Of a DNA stretch of 64,000 bases, positions 10,808 through 21,576 are shown in pieces. Each line of letters begins with the position of its first letter. Within the stretch, counting starts at the first letter, position 1. This DNA is from Helicostylum pulchrum. Its lineage: Eukaryota > Mucoromycota > Mucoromycetes > Mucorales > Mucoraceae. The translations under genes were made by a program, and so were the position numbers. The stretch covers positions 496,001 through 560,000 of the forward strand of contig JAIXMO010000006.1 of assembly GCA_025677825.1 (NCBI GenBank). The letters run 5' to 3'. The notes beneath the pieces were generated by a model that was given only the letters and a program-made list of their open reading frames with translations, searched no databases and was not told the origin of the DNA.

Positions 10808-11500
10808 TTTTTTTTTGAGAGAGAAAAAAGAAAAAAGATAAAAAGCTGATAAAGTAATCAGAATATATATATATCACCGGTTTTGTTTGCATTTATATTT
10901 TGGATTATTAATGCCAACTACATTTTAATTTGCTGGAACAAAAAAACCCGGGAAGGTAGTCACGACCCATGTGTTAAGAAATGGTCTAATATCGGTAAAA
11001 AAAAAAATTAAAATCTGCGGCGATCCATAATGTGTGTGTGTGTGTGTACTGTAGTCCCCCCTCCCCCCATTTTGAAGATATCATAACAAAAGTTTAGTGA
11101 AATAAAAAATAAATAAAAAAAAAAAGAGAACGGGGGAATAACACATGATTATGGTGAAACTTTAATGCTCATTTCTGATTTATGAGCTCACTACACTATA
11201 AATCGTTACAAAGGGTGTTGTATTAAAAAAAAATGAACGTTTCCGTTATCCTCGTTTGGTTTCTTCGTATTCCCATCTCCCACGTTCCTCCCCTTAAAAA
11301 TAAAAAAATGAAGTTTTTTTTTTATTATAAAAAGTCTGTTTTTTTCCTTTTTTTTTTTTTTTCTCTTCTTCTTATTCATTACCCTTTTCTTCTCTTTTCT
11401 TTTTCTTACATATAAAAAAACACTCTCTTTTTTTTATAAATATATTACTACTACACTCCTTCTACATAATATATATTCATTCCTTATATAAAAAAAAACC
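10808..11500. promoter_or_regulatory. Shared divergent promoter region
   Basis: About 0.7 kb between the methyltransferase (-) and the Zn2Cys6 gene (+). It contains a (GT)n run at about 11033-11046, TATATATATA at 10866-10875 near the methyltransferase start, and long pyrimidine tracts at 11340-11410 before the regulator gene. No gene was found. Confidence 0.5.
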
Positions 11501-12463
11501 ATGTTATTCAATAATAATACAGATGCATCAACTGTCGCCGCAGTTGTTCAATTACCTACCGACAAAACCAGACGTAAAAGACTCAAGGTAGTAAGTGCTT
11601 GCAGTGAATGCCGTCGGAAGAAAACCAAGTGTAATGGAGAAAAGCCCTGTGCAGGTTGTATTAAAACCAACATGGATTGCAAGTACTCAAACTCCCCGAA
11701 ATCAAAAGTTAATAATCCCACTAATAATCGCCCTATCACAAGTACAAATACTAGTACCTTTCAACGCAATACTACTACTTCCACTACTACTAGTAATGGT
11801 ACTATTGTTGAACCCAACACTACCAATACTTCTACTACTAACAACAACAATACCAATAATACTTCGGCTACAATTCATGCTATTGAAAGCCGCTTGACCG
11901 TCATTGAAGACATCTTGAAGGTCTTGTTATTATCAACTAATAACACGGAATCCAGAAACTCCGCTTTTCTCCCTCACCATCAACATAAACAAAATATACA
12001 GCAACAACAACGGAATATGCAGGTCCATTCCGGTCCGTATTACGGCGAAATGTATAATTCATCATCTTCTTCTTCTTTACCTCCTCCTCCTCCTCCTCCT
12101 GCTTCACATCAACAAGCAGATGGCGGCTATTATCGGTCATTAAATAAAAGAAGACATAGCAATGATGATGAAGATAGCTATTATAGTGCTTCACCCACTA
12201 TTGTACCACAACAATCATCCGATATATTGGTCCGAGGAGCACAGCCCGTGACATACAATGTACGACTCCCACCTCCATTAAATTACCAGCCTACTTTATC
12301 CGAATCTTCTTCAACATCTACCACTTCTTCTATCTGTTCCTCTACTTCTTCTCCAAAGATTAATACTATTCAAACATTATTAAATAACGTAAAGCAAGAA
12401 GAATTCAAGTATCATAGACCGTCCGCTTTCTCTGCTGTAGAAGTCGTAAACCGATCTTATTAG
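11501..12463 (+). CDS. Zn(2)-Cys(6) binuclear-cluster transcription factor
   Basis: Intronless, 320 aa. Cysteines at residues 34, 37, 44, 50, 53 and 60 form the fungal cluster C-x2-C-x6-C-x5-C-x2-C-x6-C (CSECRRKKTKCNGEKPCAGC), preceded by a basic KTRRKRLK arm. The rest is low complexity: Thr/Asn-rich 75-125, Ser and Pro runs near 188-205, and Ser/Thr-rich C-terminus. A short amphipathic stretch (IHAIESRLTVIEDILKVLLL, ~125-145) just after the Thr/Asn tract could be a dimerisation coiled coil. The fungal_trans middle homology region common in large members is absent. It should bind CGG-type half sites in the nucleus; target genes are unknown. Single-exon structure is unusual for this window. 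Confidence 0.9.
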   Translation: MLFNNNTDASTVAAVVQLPTDKTRRKRLKVVSACSECRRKKTKCNGEKPCAGCIKTNMDCKYSNSPKSKVNNPTNNRPITSTNTSTFQRNTTTSTTTSNGTIVEPNTTNTSTTNNNNTNNTSATIHAIESRLTVIEDILKVLLLSTNNTESRNSAFLPHHQHKQNIQQQQRNMQVHSGPYYGEMYNSSSSSSLPPPPPPPASHQQADGGYYRSLNKRRHSNDDEDSYYSASPTIVPQQSSDILVRGAQPVTYNVRLPPPLNYQPTLSESSSTSTTSSICSSTSSPKINTIQTLLNNVKQEEFKYHRPSAFSAVEVVNRSY

Positions 12464-13952
12464 TTATACCCTTCCGCTTATTCTTTTTATATATATATTT
12501 TAACCCTCTTTCTCTCCCCAAACTTACTACTTGTGAATAAAAATAATCCCCTCCCTTTCTTCCCCCTCTTTTTTTTTTTTTTTTTTACATATATATTTCT
12601 GGCATAAAATTGATTTCGGCGTAATGGGAGAGGGGGGAAAAAAATAGTTTTATTTTTGAATACTTGATCCTTCCCCTCCCCCCCAATCTTTAATATTATA
12701 TAAACCAATAAAACCTTACTTTGTTCTTTATATCTTTAAAAAGAATTCAAGTCAGCGGTCCGTGTGGCACCGCGCACATACATAATAAACATTTTAAAAC
12801 AAGGAGGCACAATCTAAGACTTGGGCGTGTTTATAAGCCCACTATCACTGCGTAAATTTTTTTCATTTCTCCAGTTGATTTTACAACATCAAAAAAAAGC
12901 TCCATAAACGACTATAGTACGTCATTGTGCGCGCGCGCTTCTGAATAATAATAAAAAAATTCGTGGCGTATATTTAATTGTTATATTTCCACCGTGCAAC
13001 TTGTCATTAAAAAACCCCCGTGTCTAGATCTTTCTCAAAAGGAAAACCTATATTTTGATCTCGGGACAAGTTTTCCTTTTTGTGACCCGAATTTTTCTTT
13101 TTTTGCTACGTCAATTTACAAAGCATCCCCAAAAAAAATTATGAGAGCCCGAGGTCCAAACCCATCACTACAGTATATAAGTTATAGCTTTTATCATTGG
13201 GTTTCAATCAAAGCGGATAATTGATTCGTCCTATTTTTTTATGCACTTACTAAAAGCGCAGTATTCGTTTACGGAGGGATCTTGCTTTTACATGCAAAGT
13301 ATTGGCGTTTATAAAAGTTGGTTTTTTGGTGTTACTCTTTAAAAAAAAAAAAGCTTACGGGGGGGATGAGTCTCATGAGATACACATATCTCGGAACCAA
13401 CTTATCAGGAATGCTCTAGCGTAATATAAAGTTGCCAGTGAGAGAAGTTGAAATATAAATTTGTAAAACCCATGAAACCGTCAATTACCATATGGAGTTG
13501 TTCCTTTTTATTATTATTGCACACAACTAATAGGCGTGAAACAATTCTCTCACTTTCTCCTTGATAAATATATACTTCATAATGCATGTACATGTTTATT
13601 TCCTATATTGTACAAGAAAAAGATCACCCGGCTCGTTTTTTTTTTCTTTTTCCCTTGTATTATATAATATAGTTTTAAAGTTGATGACGAATTAATAAAG
13701 TACTGATGCATTTTAACGTATTAAGGTCGCTATTCAATTGATCTTTGCACTGATACAATTGAATTGAGTCTCTTTTTTTTTTAAAAAAAAAGAAAAAAGT
13801 ATTACAAGAATTATAAAATGTACAAAAAAGGCTACAAAAAAAAAAGGGTAAAAAAAAAAAAGTATATTTTTTTTTACTAAAATACAAGGACTTTTTTTTT
13901 ATATATATATAATATCGTACACGATGTAAGCGAGAGAAAAAAAAAGGTACAT
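12464..13952. other. Intergenic region, nothing supported
   Basis: About 1.5 kb between the Zn2Cys6 gene and the Opi3 gene (convergent). Pyrimidine runs at 12545-12586, a C/G-rich patch near 12672-12684 and an alternating CG run near 12930 (GCGCGCGCG) are visible. Short open frames (for example 12994-13224) show no family likeness and no good start context. Confidence 0.5.
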
Positions 13953-14842
13953 CTATTCCTTCTTGTTTGCGTAAATCTTTCCAGTGAAAGGTCTATCAAA
14001 AAAACAAAATGATTAATACGAACCCTCCCTTTTCCCTTAAAAAAAAAAGAAACTTACTCTTCAAATGTCAAAGCAATCTTGTAAACGATATATACAATTG
14101 AAGTCAAGAAAATACCAGCGGGTTTACCGTACCTAAAACAAAAACCTTAATATCCCCCCTTTTTTTTTGGCGCACGAAAGAAAAAAAACACTTACCATAA
14201 AGCAGTAGCTAAAAAGGTACAAGTAGATCCAACATACATGGGGTTGTCACATACGTTGAAAGGGAAACCAGTAACACGTTCCTTCATCAAGATACCGAAA
14301 TAATCACCTACCCCAAAAATATTAAAAAAAAATCAATTCTCTGCTGAAATATAAATGTTTTTTGACGTTCTTACCAAGATAAGTTCCAGTAACACCAAGG
14401 GCCCACATGGATGATAAAACGAGAATGTTACCGGTGATAAATAATAAAGCAGCAGACATTTGAACTGTGAATTGGTCAAAGATAGGGTGTGTAGGTTGGT
14501 CGGCTAATGCGTTATGGTACCTATTTATTCGAGATATATTAGTACACACGTCCAAGATATATTTGTAAACACATACAAAAAATCTCTTGTAAGACCTAAA
14601 GTGAAAATTGTAACTGCTAAACCGTAACAACCAAACTTTGCATTACCACCAGCCAACTTGGTTAATACCTTTTTGTTATATTCTATTAATGATTTTTTTT
14701 TTTAGTTTTTTTGTACGTGTTTTTTTAAAAAAAAAATCATTTTACCTGCTCTGGCAACAGTGTTCCAAAAGATGGGATTGAATAAGATATGTGCAAGTGC
14801 AAAGTACAAGGAAGGTTGATAGAAATCAATAACGCTAGCCAT
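13953..14842 (-). CDS. OPI3: Phosphatidyl-N-methylethanolamine N-methyltransferase (Opi3/PEMT)
   Basis: Six exons (14746-14842, 14577-14682, 14375-14520, 14196-14307, 14058-14132, 13953-13992), 191 aa against 206 in yeast. Order of conserved blocks: [36 protein letters not shown]; the short region before [62 protein letters not shown] (SAM/lipid-binding core); and the EEPFTGKIY tail. It is a multi-spanning ER membrane enzyme performing the last two methylations in making phosphatidylcholine from phosphatidylethanolamine. The acceptor of exon 2 was chosen because it restores [10 protein letters not shown] in frame. No upstream inositol-response element was recognised. Confidence 0.93.
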
Positions 14843-15278
14843 AATATAATATATATTTTTTTTTACGAAAAAGAAAGGAAAAAAGAAGAAGAGAAAAAAA
14901 AAAACGAGTAATGACGAAATATATCCTGCAATACTGAGCTTTAATAAAATCTCATCTTCCGCTAAATAGTGCGGGCATGTGAGAAGTAAGCTTATACTCA
15001 TTGATTTGTTGGAAAAATGCCACGTAGGATGAAAGTATGACAAAGAAAAAACTCAACAAAAAAAGATTTTTTTTTTAATAACAAACTTTTTTCATACAAG
15101 AAAAAAGTTTCAATACAAATATTTTATTTTTTAAATGAATTGAAAAAAAAAGAGAGAATATAAAAAAAAAAAAAAAAGTTGATAATTCCATATTTACAAA
15201 AGGGAGAGAGAGAGGAAAAACAAAAATCTAAAGCTTTGATTTTTTGAGAGAGATTTTTTTTTTTTTTTTTTTGGGTTT
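14843..15278. other. Spacer between OPI3 start and EF-3 3' end
   Basis: 436 bp of A/T runs. It must contain the OPI3 promoter (right side) and the EF-3 3' UTR and terminator (left side). An A-run at 15162-15177 and T-run at 15254-15271 flank the EF-3 stop. No gene was seen. Confidence 0.5.
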
Positions 15279-18200
15279 TTACAAGTCTTCATCAGTAGTA
15301 TAAACTTCTTCACCACGCTTACGACGTTCCATACGATCCTTCTTCTTCTTACGAAGTTCCTTGGAAGATAATTTAGACTTCTTTTGAACGGCCTTGATTG
15401 TATTACCTTGACCATCGACTTGGTCCTCAGCATCTTCTTCAGTAATCTTGGTAGTACCGTTTCCGGAGACCCAATTATGACCTGAAGGAGTCAAATGACC
15501 TTCATCCACCATCCAGACTTCGTTACAAAGCGCTTCAGAGAACTCACGGTTGTGAGTAACGATCACAACGCCACCACCGTATTCACGAATAGCAGTTGCA
15601 AGCGCACCAAGAGATTCACGATCCAAGTAATTGGTAGGTTCATCAAGCACCAACATATGAGGCTTGTTCCACATGGCAGCGCCAATGACAAGTTTTACCT
15701 TTTGACCACCAGAGAGACCACGAATATGAGAGTGAGAAGCGAACTCAGGCTCAAGACCAACCTCAGCAAGATGTTTTTCGATTTCTTTAGCGGTTAAAGG
15801 ACGGTTCAAACCCATCTTTGCAGCCTCAGCAGAATCCACTTCAGCAATCTTCTTACCGAAACCCATATCTTCAAGCTTTTGACGAGAGATCCAGGTGTTG
15901 TCAACAGACGAACGACCGACCCAAGAGACTTCGTATTCATAAGATTGCTTGAGCTTACGACGACCGACCAATTCTTCGACTACACGCTTCTCACCCTCGA
16001 TAATAAATACTTGTTGCATGACCTTTTCATTAGCGGCACCGTGCATACGATCATTCTTATCAAGCTCTTCACGATCTTCACCAGTAGCGTAACGCCATTG
16101 GATATACTCGTTTGGTGTGGAGTCCAAGTGTTGTTCAATATGATGGAAAGCATGTTGAGCAACATAGGCAATACGCAAGTTGGGGTGCTTCCAAACCGTA
16201 CCGATTTCAGACTCGAGCTCACCAGTTAATAACTTGATCAAAGTAGATTTACCAGCACCGTTAGGACCAATGACAGCAACACGAGAGGCAAGCGAACATT
16301 GCATGGAGATATTGTGTAATTGCTTCTTGGAGGAACCAGGATATTGGAAATCAACGTTCTTCATCTTGAGGATAGCACGTTCCTTGGTCTTGATACCTTC
16401 CAAGAACCCAGGCTCAGGGAAACGGAAGACAGATTGAGCAGCGCCCAAGGAATAATAAGCAGCAGCACGAGGTACCTTCTTTACAAACTCGGAAAGGTTA
16501 CCCTTGTAACGTTTCAACTTGTAGTTACCTTCATAATGAATAATATCGGTACAGACGTGGTCGAGGAACCCAGAGTCGTGAGAGACAATAATGGAGGTAA
16601 CAGTTTTGAGACCAAGCAGATAGTTTTCTAACCAGGCTACATTGACAACGTCCAAGTGATTGGTAGGTTCATCCAACAACAAGATATCGGCGTTCATCAA
16701 CATGGCACGAGCAAGAGCAAGCTTCATCTTCCAGCCACCAGAGAGGGAGCCAATGGCTTGATGGTTGACCATTTCGTCAGAGAAACCGTAGTTCTTGAGA
16801 ATACGCGCAATTTCAGCTTTATCGTGACACTCCACACCTTCAGAGGCGTCAATGAAATCGACTAAACCAGTATCTGCTTCAGAACCATCGATATCGTGTT
16901 CAACATAGACGGTCTTTAACACGGAGCGAGGAGGGAAGCCTTCAACTTGTTCGTTGGAGATGGCACGCATCAAGGTAGATTTACCACACCCGTTTGCACC
17001 ACAAAGGCCGTAACGACGACCACGCATCAAACGAAGATGGGTACGGTTCAAAAGGATCTTGGCACCGTAGGCCAACGAGAACTCACAATTGCAGAGCTCT
17101 TCACCTTCCTCCAGTTCTTCTTCTTCACCGGATTTAGGAGCAATGGCTTCTTCACAAGAGGCAAGTGCGGCCAACGCAAGCTTTTCAGCAGAGGCTTCGG
17201 TTTCTTCACCGCCGTCTTCGTGTTCACGACCGGTGACCAAGAGCCAGGTAGCAGAGTGAGGTGAGAGCGAGGAGATCCATGCGTTACGGTCGAAATCACG
17301 CGCCAAGACAAGAGCCAAGGCAAGTTTAGCCATGTACTTGCGCACAGGAGCAAAGAAGCCTTCCAGTTTAGTAGGCATCAACTTGTCAAGCGTGTTGTAG
17401 ACCTTTTCACGCTTTTGTTCAGCGGTCAAGACGTTTGCAGCAGCAGCAGCACCGCCACCACAACGCTTCAAGGTTTTGACAGCGTTATCAACGACACCAC
17501 GGCACTCAGGGTCAGCGACAATATCATGCACGTGTTCAAGAGCAGGTAAGAGCAAAGGCAAGAAAGGAGCTGCGACCTCAGGATCGTCGACTAACTTACA
17601 CATGTTATCGATGATCAAGGCAGATTTACGCTTGATGGAGGTTTGACGCTCACGAAGACCACGGCCCAGCAGGGGGACCATAAGAGCCAAGGTACCGGAA
17701 TCGACCTCTTGTACAAAGGTAGTGGCGCCCAATTGATGGATGATCTCTGGCACGGATTCAGGGTGGTTGATACAGTTGATAACGGCAGGGATAAAACGTT
17801 CAATATCCTTGTTATCCAAAAGCGCGGTACAGGTGGTCATACATTGAGTAGCAGCGTTTTTGACCTCTGGCTTGGTGTCCCACATACAGTCAGACAAGAC
17901 AGGGATGATGACAGGCAAGCAGACCAAGACTTGCATAGGGTTCAAAGTAGCTAGGAGCTCCAAAATCTCAAGAGCAAGCATCTTGGTTTGCCATTTTTTG
18001 GAGTTTTCAAGACCCTCTAAAGCGTAGGTGACGACGTTACGTGTAGCAATAGGGTTCAAACTCTTGACAAGGTTTCGAGCGAGTTCTCCAGCGAGTTTAG
18101 CGACCTCCTTGTCTTTGGCGGCCTGCAAGTCTAGGAGAGGGGTTAATAAGGTAATCAAGTGAGGTTCCAGTTGGCCGCGTAAAAGAGCGTTGGAGTTTAA

Positions 18201-18536
18201 AAGAGCCTGTGAAAGTTCAAGTGCACCCAAGGCTTGAGGTGTACGGATCTTTTTGGCAAAGAGTTCGGTGGAGACCGCAGGCCAAAGATGAGCACCCTTT
18301 AAAGCACGTACGCCGTAGTGGTTGGCAAACGCCGCACATTCCTCTGCCAAAGACTTGCGGTCTGTTGTATCGGTACAGGAGAGCAACTTGGATAAGAGTT
18401 GTTTGGATTCTTCCGCTTCCTTTTCGCCAATACGCACACGTTTGGGTTTGGAAAGCGCGGTGAGTGAGCGACGCTTGGATCGGTCAGCAGCCTTGGCGGC
18501 TCCAGCTGCAGTACTAGTATCAGGCATGTAATCCAT
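15279..18536 (-). CDS. TEF3: Translation elongation factor 3 (EF-3), ABC-F ATPase
   Basis: Intronless, 1085 aa (yeast about 1044). Domains: HEAT repeats in roughly the first 350 residues (e.g. KLAGELARNLVKSLNP); a four-helix region; ABC domain 1 with Walker A GANGCGKSTL near 515, signature LSGGWKMKLALARAML near 600 and LLLDEPTNHLD; ABC domain 2 with GPNGAGKSTLIKLLTG near 760, a chromodomain-like insertion near 845-890 (EYEVSWVGRSSVDNTW), signature LSGGQKVKLVIGAAMW near 940 and VLDEPTNYLD; and a Lys-rich C-terminal tail. EF-3 binds the ribosome E site and drives release of deacylated tRNA; it is known essentially from fungi and a few other eukaryotes. C-ending codons are clearly more frequent than in neighbours, fitting very high expression. 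The N-terminus is longer and more basic than in yeast. Confidence 0.98.
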   Translation of the reverse strand: MDYMPDTSTAAGAAKAADRSKRRSLTALSKPKRVRIGEKEAEESKQLLSKLLSCTDTTDRKSLAEECAAFANHYGVRALKGAHLWPAVSTELFAKKIRTPQALGALELSQALLNSNALLRGQLEPHLITLLTPLLDLQAAKDKEVAKLAGELARNLVKSLNPIATRNVVTYALEGLENSKKWQTKMLALEILELLATLNPMQVLVCLPVIIPVLSDCMWDTKPEVKNAATQCMTTCTALLDNKDIERFIPAVINCINHPESVPEIIHQLGATTFVQEVDSGTLALMVPLLGRGLRERQTSIKRKSALIIDNMCKLVDDPEVAAPFLPLLLPALEHVHDIVADPECRGVVDNAVKTLKRCGGGAAAAANVLTAEQKREKVYNTLDKLMPTKLEGFFAPVRKYMAKLALALVLARDFDRNAWISSLSPHSATWLLVTGREHEDGGEETEASAEKLALAALASCEEAIAPKSGEEEELEEGEELCNCEFSLAYGAKILLNRTHLRLMRGRRYGLCGANGCGKSTLMRAISNEQVEGFPPRSVLKTVYVEHDIDGSEADTGLVDFIDASEGVECHDKAEIARILKNYGFSDEMVNHQAIGSLSGGWKMKLALARAMLMNADILLLDEPTNHLDVVNVAWLENYLLGLKTVTSIIVSHDSGFLDHVCTDIIHYEGNYKLKRYKGNLSEFVKKVPRAAAYYSLGAAQSVFRFPEPGFLEGIKTKERAILKMKNVDFQYPGSSKKQLHNISMQCSLASRVAVIGPNGAGKSTLIKLLTGELESEIGTVWKHPNLRIAYVAQHAFHHIEQHLDSTPNEYIQWRYATGEDREELDKNDRMHGAANEKVMQQVFIIEGEKRVVEELVGRRKLKQSYEYEVSWVGRSSVDNTWISRQKLEDMGFGKKIAEVDSAEAAKMGLNRPLTAKEIEKHLAEVGLEPEFASHSHIRGLSGGQKVKLVIGAAMWNKPHMLVLDEPTNYLDRESLGALATAIREYGGGVVIVTHNREFSEALCNEVWMVDEGHLTPSGHNWVSGNGTTKITEEDAEDQVDGQGNTIKAVQKKSKLSSKELRKKKKDRMERRKRGEEVYTTDEDL

Positions 18537-18813
18537 TTTTTAATGAAAAAATTTTTTCTTTCTAATAGAAAAAAACAAACAAAAGGGAAAAAAAAGGACG
18601 AAAAAAAAAAAAAAAAGAGGAGACAAATATTCAACTTGTTTTTTTTGTTTATATATAAAAAAAAAAAAACCGGCTTGGGAACATTTTTTTTTTTTCAAGT
18701 TCCGTAACGGGGTTGGATCAGTTTTTCTTTTTCTTTTTTTTGCATGAAACCAAGAGGTTTTTTTTTTAAGGTTTCACTAAGCGGAAAAGAAAAAAGTGTG
18801 GGTGGTTTTTTTT

Positions 18814-20227
18814 TTATGGGTTTTGAGATCCATTATTGATAGAGAAGATAGCGTTTACAACAGCACTATCTAACCCCAATTCATTATTATATTCATTTGG
18901 TTTCTTTACTTGTCGTTTCGAGCTTGTAGAAGTGGTAGGGGAAGACATGGAAGAAGACATTACGGGTATAACAACTTCAAAACCTACTTTACCCGACGTA
19001 ATCTGCGGCTTTGGTGGCGCAGGTCTTGGGTGGCTGTAATTTGTTTGTGGTGGAATAAACGGTTTATTATCCTTTACGTGTTTTAGCACAAATACTGGGT
19101 TTTGTTTAGCGTCTTTGAGTTTTTGAGAGATGCGAAGTGGTCTTTCGTCATAGCCTAGAGCTCTCTCTTGCATATTGTCGTGTGGGCCGTACTGGATCCA
19201 TAATGCGTACTGCTGCCAGTCACTTACCACGTTGTATTTTTTGAGCGCGGAACAGATCACTTTTGAGGTAGGATCGTCGAGTAATAGTCGTACGTTTTTA
19301 GATGACTCTGGTTCATGTTCTATTTTTTCTCCGTATACTTTAATTGCACCACCATCATTTATCATGACATTCGGAGTTAATTTAGTCTACACACACAAGA
19401 GAGAGAGTGAGAGAGAGGGATTAGTAAAAAAAAAATCTATTTATATAACGTGTGTGAAGGGTTTACCTCTTCGTGATCATTGGAATGTAACGACGCTATT
19501 TTAGTAGGTGAATTGATATGTTGTTTATGAAATACTTTTGGTGACGGTTTTGCTTTTATGATGTGACTTATTTCTTCTCTTAATGAATTCATGTCGCTAT
19601 TGACTTTAATTAAATCTTCCGTCAATCGTTTAATACGAGCATCTAAACATGTTTAAATTAAATCTCTTTTTTTTTGTTTTGTTCTTTTTTTGTTTTAATT
19701 ACCTCGTTCCTGAAACGCTGCTTCGATCTTTCTATAATCTGCCATACCATTTTGTCCTAACCAATCCTATAAAATGTTAGTTACATCTTTTCCCTTTTCC
19801 CCTTCCCCTCACTCAAAAAAAAAAAAAATTTCTTTTACTGTTTCGTATAAGACACCTAAAGAGAAAAAAATAAAATTAACACTCATATTATCCTTTTCAT
19901 AACCACTCATATACTTTACTCGGCGGTATGTAATCCCATTCATTGACAGGTACTCTATGCTGTATCTTCAATTGATATATACTCTTTAATAAATCCATAC
20001 GCTGTCCTACAGTAAGTATAGACAAGTCTCTTAAAGACTCGTGGTCTAAATTAACTAGCACATCGCCTGTAATGCCTTGCTCTAAAAATAAAGAGAGATG
20101 ATGAATACCTCTCTTCCTCTTTATAAACTAAACCCTTACCTCTAAATTGTTTTTCAAACGATGCAAAACCAACTGTTGTCATCCATTTAGTGACTTTGTT
20201 CTCATCCCACATTAATACATGCTCCAT
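18814..20227 (-). CDS. Ste50-like adaptor with SAM and Ras-association domains
   Basis: Six exons (20140-20227, 19920-20081, 19839-19855, 19703-19766, 19467-19642, 18814-19386), 359 aa. Residues 1-75 form a SAM domain (MWDENKVTKWM..GFASFEKQFRE..GITGDVLVNLDHESLRDLSI). A coiled-coil section with DARIKRLTEDLIKVNSDMNS follows. Residues ~185-285 form an RA domain (GAIKVYGEK..SKNVRLLLDD..CSALKKYNV..DWQQYALWI). The SAM-linker-RA order matches yeast Ste50, which binds the MAPKKK Ste11 through SAM and Cdc42/Opy2 through RA, linking to mating, filamentous and osmotic pathways. Exon 3 is only 17 nt, required to keep frame. The C-terminus is Pro- and Ser-rich with an SH3-type PRPAPPKPQ patch. Orthology is likely, pathway role inferred. 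Confidence 0.88.
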
Positions 20228-20310
20228 GACAGTATAAAAAACGTATTTTTTATTGCAAAGAAATAAAAAGAATTAAAAAAAAAAAAAAAAAAAAAAAAAG
20301 AGTTTTTTTC

Positions 20311-20341
<31 letters not shown>

Positions 20342-20359
20342 AAGGGAAGGGGTGACTGT

Positions 20360-20729
20360 TTACTGATAAACTTGCAAGTGCGAAAGGTCAATGGGAACAG
20401 CTAAAATAAAAATAAGTATACACAACAACCGTTTTTTTTTTAAAAGACTTACAGCAACCTGTTTCGGCACCAGTAGGGTATCTCTTTAATTTCTTTTCAA
20501 ATGGAGGAGGAGCAGGAAACTCCTTTTGAGAATGAAAAGTCCAACGACCGGCTTCAGTTTGAGGTGGTTCTGGAATATCGATATCTAAGCTGTGGTAAGA
20601 AGGTTGAACTGGAATAGTAGAAGACCGGTTTAAAGGAGATTGCATATCGGTACTTTTCAAATGAGGTGGAGGTGGTGCAGGCATAGTTCTTCTTTCTGTA
20701 TTTTGTCTCATTGGTGTACGTCCAGACAT
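20360..20729 (-). CDS. Short verprolin/WIP-like protein with C-terminal WASP-binding motif
   Basis: Two exons (20453-20729, 20360-20400), 105 aa. The middle has PAPPPPHLK and PEPPQ proline patches. The C-terminal half reads AGRWTFHSQKEFPAPPPFE, then KRYPTG, then after the intron CSVPIDLSHL. From memory of WIP and verprolin tails this order (W-x-F-H, P-P-x-P-F, K-x-Y-P-S/T-G, V-P-x-D-L-S) is the WASP/Las17-binding segment. By that analogy it would bind the WH1 domain of WASP and regulate Arp2/3-driven actin assembly at endocytic patches. Verprolins are normally several hundred residues with WH2 motifs; no WH2 (LKKV-type) motif is visible here. A very long GA/A tract (20270-20345) follows the stop. 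Confidence 0.65.
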
Positions 20730-21292
20730 TTTTTTTTTTTTCTTAAAGAGAGAAAAAGAGCGCCTTTTGAATAATATATATATATATTTTTTTCCCCATT
20801 ATCACGGGCAAAGACCCCCCTTCTCCCCCCATCACTTTTTTTGGAAATATATATATTTTGCAGAGATCTGCTTGTAACCTCCTCTCTTCCTTTAACCCAA
20901 TTAAATAAAAAGAGCAACTGTTTTTGCATTCGTTGTAATCGGGAAAGAATTAAAAGAAACCATGCGTTAGAACAAATCCAATCACTCTGCTTTTTTCCCC
21001 TTGAAAATTTAAACGGAAAAAAAAGAAAACGGAAAAAAAGCGCTTGCCAATTTCCATCAAAACCCCAATTGTTTGTGTAAAAAAGAGAGGAAGGGCGTAA
21101 CAAGTTTTTCTTTTTGATGTTCAACACGAAATTATATTAAATTCAGTTGTACACTTTTTAATTTGGGAATAAATTATATGTGGGAATTTTAAAGCAATTC
21201 CACGGTTATTAAAGCAAGCCTTTTAAGTGAGTACATTGGTACATTGAGAAGGTCTTTCTCCCCTTTTTCAATTCCATAAAATCTGTGGGGGC

Positions 21293-21302
21293 ATCACGTG
21301 AT
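21293..21302. promoter_or_regulatory. E-box palindrome ATCACGTGAT
   Basis: Perfect 10 bp palindrome with a CACGTG core, 275 bp upstream of the hydrolase start and about 560 bp from the verprolin start. Which gene it serves, and whether it is used, is unknown. Confidence 0.35.
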
Positions 21303-21493
21303 AAATGGGGTTGTATATTTTGGAAAAAAATCTTGCTAATTGAAAAAAAAAATTTAAAAAAGTAAAAAACGATTAGTTTTCCCTTTTTTTTTCCCTTATA
21401 TCTTTTTTTATTGCTTATAAAAAAAAAACTGTACTGTTTGAAAAGAGTAATATATATACGACATATAAAAAGAAGAAGAAACCAATTTATACA

Positions 21494-21494
21494 T

Positions 21495-21553
<59 letters not shown>

Positions 21554-21554
21554 C
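21494..21554. repeat. (CA)n microsatellite
   Basis: About 60 bp of CA dinucleotides with three CG-type interruptions, in the leader of the downstream hydrolase gene. Confidence 0.95.
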
Positions 21555-21576
21555 CCTTTTTTTTCATTTGGATACC

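Larger units (their letters stand above)
20730..21576. promoter_or_regulatory. Divergent promoter with CACGTG palindrome and CA repeat
   Basis: About 0.85 kb between the mini-verprolin (-) and the hydrolase (+). It includes ATCACGTGAT at 21293-21302, a perfect E-box palindrome of the type bound by bHLH factors such as Cbf1, and a (CA)n run at 21494-21554 ending just before the hydrolase ATG. No gene was supported. Confidence 0.5.

Noticed and set aside
12994..13224. 76-codon frame in the 12.5-13.9 kb gap
   Set aside because: No ATG start, no homology, no leader context; treated as chance.
15495..17954. Several open frames antisense to the EF-3 gene
   Set aside because: They mirror the codon bias of EF-3 on the other strand and show no family likeness.
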